64,000 nucleotides of DNA from DATARH01 sp963746885. Lineage in GTDB: Bacteria > Pseudomonadota > Alphaproteobacteria > ATCC43930 > CGMCC-115725. Under the pieces are notes generated by a model. The model searched no databases. It saw only the letters and a list, made by a program, of their open reading frames with translations, and had not been told where the DNA came from. The stretch spans positions 372,001 through 436,000 of the forward strand of contig CAVVDM010000011.1 of the NCBI GenBank assembly GCA_963746885.1, given 5' to 3'. Shown here piece after piece: positions 54,058-64,000 of this stretch (its first letter is position 1; every line of letters begins with the position of its first letter). A program made the position numbers and the translations under genes.

Positions 54058-54471
54058 TCAGGTTGGATAGCAGGCTTGTGCGGTCAGGTTCAGAGAGGAC
54101 GGCAGAAACGGCAACGTCAGAGCCAAGCGATAGCTCGCCGAGACCTTGTTGCCGCACCCGGCCGTGGTGACCGCGAAGATTGAACTGTCGAAGCCGGCCC
54201 CCGTTTGACGGGCGGCATAGGTCTGGATCTGGCTTAGCGTGCCGCACAGCGTCGGGTTGACGCTGGCGCAGCGTGCCGCTTCTGCGACAGACGCGTCGAG
54301 CGCCGTTTGCAGCCAAACGGCTTGTCCGACGGCGATAATCGTGAACAGAAACAGAAACAAGGGGGTCGCCGTCAACGCCATTTCGATGGCGACATTGCCG
54401 CTCGCCTCGCGCGCAACGCGGCGCGCCGCAAACCGCTGCCACACCGCCATTATGGGTTGCATCCGGCCCAC
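54058..54471 (-). CDS. TadE-like pseudopilin
   Basis: 137 residues. The conserved TadE N-domain is in REASGNVAIEMALTATPLFL, a G-x3-IEM(A) processing-type motif followed by a hydrophobic helix. The C-terminal domain contains two or three cysteine pairs (ARCASVNPTLCGTLS; TTAGCGN; AQACYPT). TadE-like proteins are pseudopilins cleaved by a prepilin peptidase and act in Flp pilus assembly. Located between TadG-like and the second TadE-like gene on the same strand. Confidence 0.83.
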   Translation of the reverse strand: MGRMQPIMAVWQRFAARRVAREASGNVAIEMALTATPLFLFLFTIIAVGQAVWLQTALDASVAEAARCASVNPTLCGTLSQIQTYAARQTGAGFDSSIFAVTTAGCGNKVSASYRLALTLPFLPSSLNLTAQACYPT

Positions 54472-54477
54472 CGTCGA

Positions 54478-54981
54478 TCAGTGGATGCGAACGGTCGACT
54501 GCGCGGTCAACATCAGCGAGTGGCCGAGCACCGAATAGGGCAGCTTCGGCTTGTAGAGTCGCTGTGCGTTGACCACCACGTAGTAGCCTGCGTTCTGGCC
54601 GTTGGTGCAGGTGCTGGTGCAGATCGCCATGGCAACCATCGTGCCGGTCGGGCAGCCGCACACCTGGCTTGGCGCCGGCGTGGCGGTAATCCCGGAGAGC
54701 GCGGCGGCCGCCGTTACCGCGTTGGCGATCTGGGTCGGGGAATTCGTGTTCCAGGGGTGGGATCCAGCGTATTGCGCACCGGCCTGCGCCGCCTGCTGCA
54801 CCTGGATGCGTTGGGAAAAGGCGATGCCGAGGTCACCGACCGGCAGGAGCAGCCCCACCAGGATCGGCGCCGCCAACGCGAACTCGACCGCCGCGACGCC
54901 GCGCTTGGCGCGCATTAAAGCGGACAGTGTGCTCGCCGCCCGTCGCAGTGTCGTCTCCCGATTTTGGAAGTCGCGAGGCAT
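54478..54981 (-). CDS. TadE-like pseudopilin (second)
   Basis: ~167 residues starting at ATG 54981; an in-frame ATG at 55071 would add 30 residues encoded by AT-rich, noncoding-looking sequence. TadE signature: MRAKRGVAAVEFALAAPILV, then LLPVGDLGIAFSQRIQVQQA. C-terminal beta-rich domain has Cys pairs (VCGCPTG; CTSTCTNG). Six nt upstream of the next TadE-like gene, forming a tadE-tadE-tadG run. No tadA/B/C, rcp or major flp pilin gene is present in the window, so this is a partial or satellite pilus locus. Confidence 0.8.
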   Translation of the reverse strand: MPRDFQNRETTLRRAASTLSALMRAKRGVAAVEFALAAPILVGLLLPVGDLGIAFSQRIQVQQAAQAGAQYAGSHPWNTNSPTQIANAVTAAAALSGITATPAPSQVCGCPTGTMVAMAICTSTCTNGQNAGYYVVVNAQRLYKPKLPYSVLGHSLMLTAQSTVRIH

Positions 54982-55320
54982 GTCGTGTATTGGTTTGTCG
55001 GTCAACGTCTGTTCCAAATTAACTCGGCGAGCGTGCCAAATAGAGCCCAAAAATGTTAACTGATCGTGCATGAATCTTCCCGTGTCCGAAAGTCGGTTTG
55101 TTCCTACCGTAGTATTACTTAGTGCAGCGGCGCCTTGGGTCCCTGCCCTGCGCCAGCGGCCGCGGTCAGACCGCGCGCTCGATCCGCTGTCGCAACCGCC
55201 GATGGTGCCGAGCCATGGATCAATCCCGAGCGCGTATCGTATACTTCGCTGGCGCCGTATGGCCGGCGGCTCGACACGCGGCGGGAAGACCAAGCGCGGC
55301 TTTGGCGGGGAGCGTAGCGA
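54982..55320. other. Divergent spacer between TadE-like and FixJ-like genes
   Basis: 339 nt. The left ~100 nt (54982-55080) is AT-rich and probably holds the tad promoter. The right part is GC-rich and open in more than one + frame; one frame contains PWINPERVSYTSLAPYGRRL, without recognised similarity, and ends at 55317. No FNR box, riboswitch or repeat was seen. Confidence 0.4.
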
Positions 55321-55950
55321 ATGAGCGCACTGCCGAGAGTTTACGTCGTTGACGACGACGAAACGATGCGCAGGTTATTGACCCGTCTGTTGCGGGACGA
55401 ATACGACGTCATGTGCTTTGCGGCAGCCGGCCACTTCCTGGAAGTGGCGCCGGCGCTCGCAGCGGGGTGCCTGATCCTCGACGTGCACATGCCCGAGATC
55501 GACGGGCTCGAGGTGCAGCGCCGCCTCGCGGCGGCGGGCAACCTAACGTTCCCGACGATCATGATCACCGGGCTGGGAGAGGTCAGCGTCGCGGTGCAGG
55601 CGATGAAAGCGGGCGCCATCGATTTCGTCGAAAAGCCGTTCCGGCGCGACACCATCATCGCAAGCGTCCGGTTGGCGCAGCAGCGTTGCGCCCCGACAAG
55701 CGCCGCGCACGAAAGCGCTGCCAATGCCGATGTGGCGAAGGCGCACCTCGCGACCCTCTCGGCGCGCGAGGTGCAGGTATTGGACGGGCTGGTTGCCGGC
55801 CTGCCCAACAAGACCATCGGCTACGACCTCGGGGTCAGCCCGCGCACGGTCGAGATGCACCGCGCCAATGTCATGCGAAAAATGCACGCCGGCAGCCTGT
55901 CCGAACTGGTACGCAGCGCCCTGGCGGCCGGGATTCGCGGCAAGTCGTGA
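55321..55950 (+). CDS. FixJ-family two-component response regulator
   Basis: 209 residues. Receiver domain: acidic VYVVDDDETMRRLLTRLL, phosphoacceptor Asp in CLILDVHMPEIDGLEVQRRL, Thr/Ser switch in TIMITGLGEVSVAVQAMKAG and Lys in DFVEKPF. C-terminal LuxR-type HTH: LSAREVQVLDGLVAGLPNKT, then DLGVSPRTVEMHRANVMRKM. Both domains match FixJ/NarL-like regulators with intact key residues. ATG 55321. No kinase is adjacent. Given the FNR/FixK boxes in this window, a role in oxygen or nitrogen signalling is plausible but inferred. Confidence 0.88.
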   Translation: MSALPRVYVVDDDETMRRLLTRLLRDEYDVMCFAAAGHFLEVAPALAAGCLILDVHMPEIDGLEVQRRLAAAGNLTFPTIMITGLGEVSVAVQAMKAGAIDFVEKPFRRDTIIASVRLAQQRCAPTSAAHESAANADVAKAHLATLSAREVQVLDGLVAGLPNKTIGYDLGVSPRTVEMHRANVMRKMHAGSLSELVRSALAAGIRGKS

Positions 55951-56012
55951 TGGGATGCCGCCGATGTGGGTTGGCATCCCCGCCGGCGATCGAAGGATTT
56001 AAGGATTCCCCT

Positions 56013-56492
56013 TTATCCCTTGTGTTTGCGCTGCGCGTAATTACGAAATACTTCGTCGGCTGTCTTCTTTTGTGCATCCGACATCGCGTTGTAAAGCGTC
56101 TGGAAGGCTGCCGTCAGACGCTTCATGTTTTCTGCATGTTGCTCGGCGGCGTCAGCATATGATTGCATGTTCTCGATGGCATTCAGCGAACTGAATTTTT
56201 CCGCGCGCTCGGCGGCGATGTGTTCCATCTTGGCGGCATTGTCGCGCATTACGCCAGCGAATTGTTGCCATTGTTGGTCTTCGGTGGAGGTGATGTGCAG
56301 CTTGGCATGAAGATCGGCGATTCGCTGCTCAACCCGCTTGAGCATTTCATGGGTGGGCGCCTGTTCTGTCGCCGAACCGGCATTTGGGGCGGAGGAAGTG
56401 CTCGAAGCGCCTTGCGCCATGGCGCCGACCGGCATCGCAAGGACTATCGCAAGCACGACCGGTTTGATGCGGCTTGCCAGAAACGGTCTCAT
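56013..56492 (-). CDS. LTXXQ/Spy-like periplasmic protein
   Basis: ~159 residues. Signal peptide: KPVVLAIVLAMPVGAMAQ. The mature part is helical: HEMLKRVEQRIADLHAKLHI, TSTEDQQWQQFAGVMRDNAA, and a C-terminal ALFNAMSDAQKK-like stretch (LYNAMSDAQKKTADEVFRNY). The heptad pattern and T-x2-Q-type repeats match LTXXQ-family chaperones (CpxP/Spy relatives). ATG 56492 has gagaggga upstream at good spacing; ATG 56498 is too close to it. It follows the glycine-zipper gene (56564-57004) and may share its FNR/FixK-type promoter. Confidence 0.76.
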   Translation of the reverse strand: MRPFLASRIKPVVLAIVLAMPVGAMAQGASSTSSAPNAGSATEQAPTHEMLKRVEQRIADLHAKLHITSTEDQQWQQFAGVMRDNAAKMEHIAAERAEKFSSLNAIENMQSYADAAEQHAENMKRLTAAFQTLYNAMSDAQKKTADEVFRNYAQRKHKG

Positions 56493-56563
56493 GAGCATTC
56501 CCTCTCGCGTCAGGAGGTTGCAGATGCTTGTGGGCAGGGATCAATCGCAGATCGACGAACCGA

Positions 56564-57004
56564 TCAGTAAGGCGCTCCGTAATAGACCGTGGGTGGTGGC
56601 GGCGGCGGATAATAGCGATAGGGTGGATAGTAGGCCGGTGGCGGCGGATAATAGTAGGCGGGCGGCGGCTGCACCGACCCGAGTATTGCCGCGCTCAACC
56701 CAAGCCCGATAATGCCGCCGATTATCGCCGCCGTGTTGTTGTTGTTGTGCGTCCGGCCGCTGTATCCGTGGTAATCGCCGCGATGCCGTTGCGCCTGCGC
56801 AGGCGATGCAGCAACGACACTTGCCATCAGGATGGCTGCGGTCAGGACGCGTAGCGTGGCCCGCGCCCGCCGCGCTGCGGGGGATCGGCCGTCGCGACAT
56901 GGCCGCTCGGGCCGGGCAACGCACCCATTGCCGGTCGCAAGGCCCGCCCGATGCGGCATCAGCCTCATCGGCACTCCGAAAATCGTTGATTTGGGGATGG
57001 TCAC
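56564..57004 (-). CDS. Small envelope protein with glycine-zipper-like helix and Tyr/Pro-rich tail
   Basis: 146 residues. A long basic N-terminus (~50 residues) precedes a hydrophobic LTAAILMASVVAASPAQAQ, giving an atypical signal peptide. Next come HRGDYHGYSG, an NNNN tract, the Gly-rich membrane-like AAIIGGIIGLGLSAAILGS, and a ~40-residue tail of repeated PPPxYYYPPPP with 12 or more tyrosines. GTG 57004 follows ggagg with good spacing. A perfect FNR/FixK site is 89 nt upstream. No known family beyond glycine-zipper-like proteins; function unknown. Confidence 0.66.
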   Translation of the reverse strand: MTIPKSTIFGVPMRLMPHRAGLATGNGCVARPERPCRDGRSPAARRARATLRVLTAAILMASVVAASPAQAQRHRGDYHGYSGRTHNNNNTAAIIGGIIGLGLSAAILGSVQPPPAYYYPPPPAYYPPYRYYPPPPPPTVYYGAPY

Positions 57005-57092
57005 GACCGACCTCCGTGAGGTTTTCGCTTGACGGGACAGCAGTGATCAATGGGTCCAAAATTATGATATGCTGTCTCGATCGCGATCCGCA

Positions 57093-57106
57093 TTGATCGA
57101 AATCAA
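57093..57106. promoter_or_regulatory. FNR/FixK-type binding site (perfect palindrome)
   Basis: TTGATCGAAATCAA is an exact TTGAT-N4-ATCAA palindrome. Its centre lies 95 nt before the GTG start of the complement-strand gene at 57004, leaving a ~54-nt leader if transcription begins 41.5 nt downstream. The flanking spacer (57005-57288) contains nothing else I can identify. Confidence 0.7.
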
Positions 57107-57288
57107 CGCCCTTTTGCGATCAGCGTCCCCTTTGAAAGACAGATTTGAAGGATGGCGCGGTGATCGGCCGGCGGAATCGCGGGCCCTCCAGGTTGCAGGC
57201 GACCAATGCCGTTGCCGCGAGGCAAGGGCGTGCCGCAATCTGATTTAAAGCTGCGTCTAGCCCGGATGGCCGAGCCGGCGCGGGCTCG

Positions 57289-57873
57289 TCACGCTTCGCG
57301 GTGCCGCAGCTCGTTGTTGACCCGGCGGTCGCCGGCCAGCCAGCGCACCAGCTCGCTGTGCGCATCGGCGCGGCGGATCGCGTCGATCTCGGCCGCGTCC
57401 GGCGGGTCGCAGGTGAATTCGAGGATCATCCCGTCGGGCGTCGTCGTATAGATCGACTTGCAATAGCCGTGATCGGTCTCGCGGAATTTTTCGCCGGCCC
57501 GGTTGAGCCGGGTCTTCAGCTCGTCATAGGTCGCATCGCCGACCTTGAGCGCGATGTGGTAGTGGCTGGCGACTTTGGGCGGCGCCGCCGCCTGGGTCAG
57601 CGCATACATCTCCGGGTCGGCAAACTGAAAGAAGGCGAGCGCGCTGCCGTCCTCCAGCCCGAAAAAGGTGTGGCAGTATTCGACCTCGCGGCCGAGATCG
57701 GCGCGGTAGGATTTTTCGCACCAAGTCGCCACCAGCGGCAGGCCGAGCAGGTCTTCGAGAAAGCGGCGATTGGCCTCGTGGTCCTTCACGACATAGGCAT
57801 GATGGTGCAGGCGCTGCGGCAGCGTCGCGAGCAGCCCGGCTTGATTGTGCTGACCCCGTTCGATCGTATCCAT
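57289..57873 (-). CDS. VOC family (glyoxalase/dioxygenase-like) protein
   Basis: 194 residues with paired beta-alpha-beta-beta-beta modules. Putative metal ligands: His in LPQRLHHHAYVVKDHEANRR, His in SHYHIALKVGDATYDELKTR, and Glu in TTTPDGMILEFTCDPPD. The C-terminal tail DAIRRADAHSELVRWLAG is an extension. Family roles include glyoxalase, extradiol dioxygenase and fosfomycin resistance; no adjacent gene narrows it. ATG 57873 follows ggggaggag. The 284-nt spacer on its left separates it from the small envelope protein's FNR site. Confidence 0.82.
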   Translation of the reverse strand: MDTIERGQHNQAGLLATLPQRLHHHAYVVKDHEANRRFLEDLLGLPLVATWCEKSYRADLGREVEYCHTFFGLEDGSALAFFQFADPEMYALTQAAAPPKVASHYHIALKVGDATYDELKTRLNRAGEKFRETDHGYCKSIYTTTPDGMILEFTCDPPDAAEIDAIRRADAHSELVRWLAGDRRVNNELRHREA

Positions 57874-58006
57874 GGCGGCTCCTCCCCGGGATGACGCTAA
57901 TGGCCAAGCCCCTTGGCCAGAGCATAGCGCATCCCGGGCCGGCGTGCATCGAGCATCACGCGATGCACCGGCCGCCCCGCTGTCGCTCGCGGGGGGCGCA
58001 ACAGCC

Positions 58007-58447
58007 TCAGTGCCGCCACAGCCTCGCGTTCGGGCAGCGCGGATCGCCGCCGTAACTCCACAGGCCGGTACGCATCCACCGCTTGCACGGCGCGCGGGAG
58101 TCGCAGCGGACGCATTTCCACGTCGCCTCGCGCAACGCCCCCGCGTCAACCTGGGCGAGATCGACCCCCTCGAGTTTGGCCATCACTTCAAATTGCCGCC
58201 CGGCATCGGCCGGCGCCGCCATCAACTCGTCCATCTCGGCCCGGGTGATGCCGATATCGTCCAGGACCTCGTCGAGCCGGCCGAGCGCCTGCGCATCCTT
58301 CAGTTCGCGGACCCAGCGACGCTTGCGGCGCCAGGCGCGAAACCGCTCGGCGCAGCGCGCGGCAAGCCCGGGCGACGACACGGCAGGGGCCGGGTTGATT
58401 GCGGCAAGATCGAGCGCAATGGCATCAATCGCGGCTTGGCTTGGCAT
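58007..58447 (-). CDS. DUF6455-like small protein with Cys-rich C-terminus
   Basis: 146 residues. An N-terminal SQAAIDAIALDLAAINPAPA is followed by a basic AERFRAWRRKRRWVRELKDA, reminiscent of DUF1127 (arginine-rich short proteins), then LDDIGITRAEMDELMAAPAD. The C-terminal region WKCVRCDSRAPCKRWMRTG and GGDPRCPNARLWRH holds four Cys plus a PNxxxW end, the DUF6455 pattern, possibly a small metal or Fe-S site. ATG 58447 with agaggtg; FNR/FixK site 58 nt upstream. Comparable proteins often sit in denitrification or low-oxygen regulons. Confidence 0.72.
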   Translation of the reverse strand: MPSQAAIDAIALDLAAINPAPAVSSPGLAARCAERFRAWRRKRRWVRELKDAQALGRLDEVLDDIGITRAEMDELMAAPADAGRQFEVMAKLEGVDLAQVDAGALREATWKCVRCDSRAPCKRWMRTGLWSYGGDPRCPNARLWRH

Positions 58448-58504
58448 AACGCACCTCTTGGTCTTGTTCGTGCGTCCAAAATAAGGGGCCGGCTTACCGC
58501 CGCG

Positions 58505-58518
58505 TTGATCTAGGTCAA
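58505..58518. promoter_or_regulatory. FNR/FixK-type binding site upstream of DUF6455-like gene
   Basis: TTGATCTAGGTCAA matches TTGAT-N4-(A/G)TCAA. Its centre is 64.5 nt before ATG 58447, so activation at -41.5 would start transcription near 58470. It lies directly after the stop codon of the CoA-transferase gene. Confidence 0.62.
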
Positions 58519-58520
58519 AT

Positions 58521-59681
58521 TCAGCTCGCCGAGGCCACCGCCCCGACGCGGTGCAAGGCGGCGATCTCGGCGGCGGCGAAACCCCAGTCGCGCAGCACCG
58601 GATCGGTGTGCTCGCCGACCCGTGCCGGCGGGCACTGCACCCGGGTCGGCGTGCCGAGAAAGCGCGGCGCCGGCCCCGGCTGCGCGATGCCGTCGATCTC
58701 GACAAAGCTCTCGCGGTGGCGGTTGTGTGGGTGCTCGAACGCCTCCGACATGCGCAGCACCGGGGCGAAGCAGATGTCGGTCTGCTCCATGATCGCGGTC
58801 CATTCGGCGCGGGTTTTCGTCTTGAAGATGCGCGCCAGGCGCTGCTGCATGTCGGGCCAGGCGGCGCGGTCGGTCTGCGGCGGCAGGCGCTCGCCCTCGA
58901 GCCCGGTATGCTGCAAGAGCAGCGCATAGAATTGCGGCTCGATCGAGCCGATCGCGACATGCTCGCCGTCCTTCGTCTCATAGACGTGATAATAGGGCGC
59001 GCCGCCGTCGGTGCGGTTGCTGCCGCGCTGCTCCTTCCAGGCGCCGGCGGCGAGTGCGCCGTACATCATCATCATCAGCGAGGCCGAGCCCTCGACCATC
59101 GAGCAGTCGATGACCTGGCCCTTGCCCGTCGCGCGCGCGCTGATGACGCCCGCCAGGACGCCCATCGCCAGATAGAGCGCGCCGCCGCCGAAATCGCCGA
59201 TCAGGTTCAACGGCGGCACCGGCGGCCCGCCCGCGTCGCCGATCGAATAGAGCGCGCCCGACAGCGCGATATAGTTGATGTCGTGGCCGGCGGTGTGGGC
59301 GATCGGGCCGTCCTGGCCCCAGCCGGTCATCCGGCCGTAGACCAGCTTCGGGTTGCGCGGCAGGCAGATGTCGGGGCCAAGCCCGAGCCGCTCCATGACG
59401 CCGGGGCGGAAGCCCTCGATCAGCGCGTCGGCGCGGTCGATCAGGCGCAACACCGCCGCGACGCCGGCCGGGTTTTTCAGATCGACCGCGATGTTGCGGC
59501 GGCCGCGCTGCAGGAGGCCGAAGCGCGGGTCCTCGCCCTCGCGCCCGACATCATGGCCGACATTGGCGGCGCGATCGACCCGGATCACCTCGGCGCCCAT
59601 GTCCGACAGCAGCATCGCGCAGAACGGCGCCGGCCCGATCCCGGCCAATTCGACAATCCTGACCCCCTCAAGCGGTCCCAT
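58521..59681 (-). CDS. CaiB/BaiF family CoA-transferase (alpha-methylacyl-CoA racemase-like)
   Basis: ~386-residue class III CoA-transferase fold. N-terminal GPLEGVRIVELAGIGPAPFC, SDMGAEVIRVDR, DLKNPAGVAAVLRLI and GFRPGVMERLGLGPD fit the AMACR subgroup, as does the catalytic Asp in NLIGDFGGGALYLAMGVLAG. The GQVIDCSMVEGSASLMM segment is also AMACR-like. Such racemases invert the 2-methyl centre of acyl-CoA esters. ATG 59681 follows gaggaaag. Divergent from the OsmC gene with a 68-nt gap. Confidence 0.87.
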   Translation of the reverse strand: MGPLEGVRIVELAGIGPAPFCAMLLSDMGAEVIRVDRAANVGHDVGREGEDPRFGLLQRGRRNIAVDLKNPAGVAAVLRLIDRADALIEGFRPGVMERLGLGPDICLPRNPKLVYGRMTGWGQDGPIAHTAGHDINYIALSGALYSIGDAGGPPVPPLNLIGDFGGGALYLAMGVLAGVISARATGKGQVIDCSMVEGSASLMMMMYGALAAGAWKEQRGSNRTDGGAPYYHVYETKDGEHVAIGSIEPQFYALLLQHTGLEGERLPPQTDRAAWPDMQQRLARIFKTKTRAEWTAIMEQTDICFAPVLRMSEAFEHPHNRHRESFVEIDGIAQPGPAPRFLGTPTRVQCPPARVGEHTDPVLRDWGFAAAEIAALHRVGAVASAS

Positions 59682-59749
59682 GGCGCTTTCCTCATTGTCC
59701 AGCTTCGTCCAGCTTAGCAGGATTAGCGGGAACGGCGGGAGGTGTGGAC

Positions 59750-60265
59750 ATGGATGCGACGGCATTGCGCGAGCTGCAGGCGCCCTTGAAGGCGAAATAC
59801 CGCGAGAGCCCGGACGCAGCGCTCGTCACGCTGCGGGCCGAAGGCGACCTCGCAGAGGGCCGGGTCGCCTGCAAGGTCGCGACCGGGCGGGCGCTCGTCG
59901 AGGCCGGCCTGCACCCGGCCACCGGCGGCAGCGGGCTCGACGCGTGCTCCGGCGACATGCTGCTGGAGGCGCTCGTCGCCTGCGCCGGGGTCACGCTGAA
60001 GGCCGTCGCCACGGCGCTCGGGTTTCGCCTCGCGGGCGGCCATGTGCGCGCCGAGGGCGATCTCGACTTCCGCGGCACGCTCGGGGTCGAGCGCTCGGCG
60101 CCGGTCGGCTTCCGGGCGATTCGCCTCGCCTTCGATCTTGACACCGACGAGCCGCCGGAGCGGATCGACACGCTGCTGAAGCTGACCGAGCGCTATTGCG
60201 TCGTGCTGCAGACGCTGCGCGGCCAGCCTCCGATCGACACCGCCATCGGGCCGCGCCCCGGCTGA
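59750..60265 (+). CDS. OsmC family protein
   Basis: 171 residues. The two redox cysteines are in LLEALVACAGVTLKAVATAL and TERYCVVLQTL. N-terminal RESPDAALVTLRAEGDLAEG and GGHVRAEGDLDFRGTLGVER complete the fold. OsmC/Ohr proteins reduce organic hydroperoxides with thiols; this member lacks classical Ohr spacing and is better called general OsmC. ATG 59750 has gggaggtg upstream; GTG 59744 is a weaker alternative. Confidence 0.87.
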   Translation: MDATALRELQAPLKAKYRESPDAALVTLRAEGDLAEGRVACKVATGRALVEAGLHPATGGSGLDACSGDMLLEALVACAGVTLKAVATALGFRLAGGHVRAEGDLDFRGTLGVERSAPVGFRAIRLAFDLDTDEPPERIDTLLKLTERYCVVLQTLRGQPPIDTAIGPRPG

Positions 60266-60440
60266 TCGAAAAAGCAGCAGCACTGACCTATCGGCGGGCG
60301 AAAATATTGGTGTTGCAGCGCACGCTCGATTCGCGTTCCGCAGTTTAGTCATGCATACTGGCGATACGGCGCATCGCGACCTGCCTGCGCCGAATGGGAG
60401 CGCGCGGCCGGGGGCCGCCTGGGTGAAAGAGCAGTCAAGG

Positions 60441-64000
<3,560 letters not shown>

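Overview
The window is GC-rich, densely coded DNA from an alphaproteobacterium, most likely a soil or aquatic Rhodospirillales-like lineage. The lineage is inferred from gene content: FixJ-type regulator, DUF3775 and DUF6455-like proteins, intracellular polyhydroxybutyrate depolymerase, a TadE/TadG pilus segment, and FNR/FixK-type boxes. No rRNA, tRNA, CRISPR array, integrase or transposase was recognised. Both edges cut genes: a thiamine-diphosphate enzyme at the left and glutamate synthase (gltB) at the right.

Layout. 1-10.2 kb holds a catabolic group (ThDP enzyme, GMC oxidoreductase, Ldh-type dehydrogenase, flavin monooxygenase, CocE/NonD hydrolase, MmgE/PrpD protein) interrupted by a sensor kinase and a prepilin peptidase. 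10.2-17.1 kb is a stress and ion-homeostasis block: Ca2+-type P-ATPase overlapping a Na+/Ca2+ exchanger-like gene, DUF3775, a universal stress protein, a beta-CASP metallo-beta-lactamase-fold RNase and a ribosome-hibernation factor. FNR/FixK boxes sit in front of this block and recur near 57.1 and 58.5 kb, so several dispersed genes probably share low-oxygen control. 17.1-23.1 kb carries aspartate 4-decarboxylase, two alpha/beta hydrolases, DUF167 and YggT genes, and a secreted small protein with a di-haem peroxidase.

23.3-33.3 kb is the most unusual part. A tightly packed complement-strand operon encodes a haem-oxygenase-like putative di-iron enzyme, O-acylhomoserine sulfhydrylase (MetY-like), MetA-like acyltransferase, PLP decarboxylase, thioesterase, stand-alone carrier protein, stand-alone adenylating enzyme and a ketoreductase-like SDR. 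A FATP-like acyl-CoA synthetase converges on it and a methyltransferase diverges from it. This looks like a small biosynthetic cluster with no multimodular synthase; its product cannot be named from sequence.

34.7-64 kb holds metabolic and transport genes: benzoate-CoA-ligase-like enzyme, PEP carboxylase, PHB depolymerase, GST, M20 amidohydrolase with a cytosolic NMT1-like protein, Kup, a DJ-1/flavoprotein/2Fe-2S operon, MaoC and GNAT genes, hydroxyisobutyrate-type dehydrogenase, Tad pseudopilins, a FixJ-like regulator, envelope stress-like proteins, a VOC protein, CoA-transferase, OsmC and gltB.

Nine conserved genes, including ppc and gltB, are each split by a single frameshift, and every one is explained by one extra base. 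Consensus or assembly error is the simplest reading, so these are annotated as CDS with a frameshift. One of them lies in a perfect 44-bp palindrome that the extra base completes.
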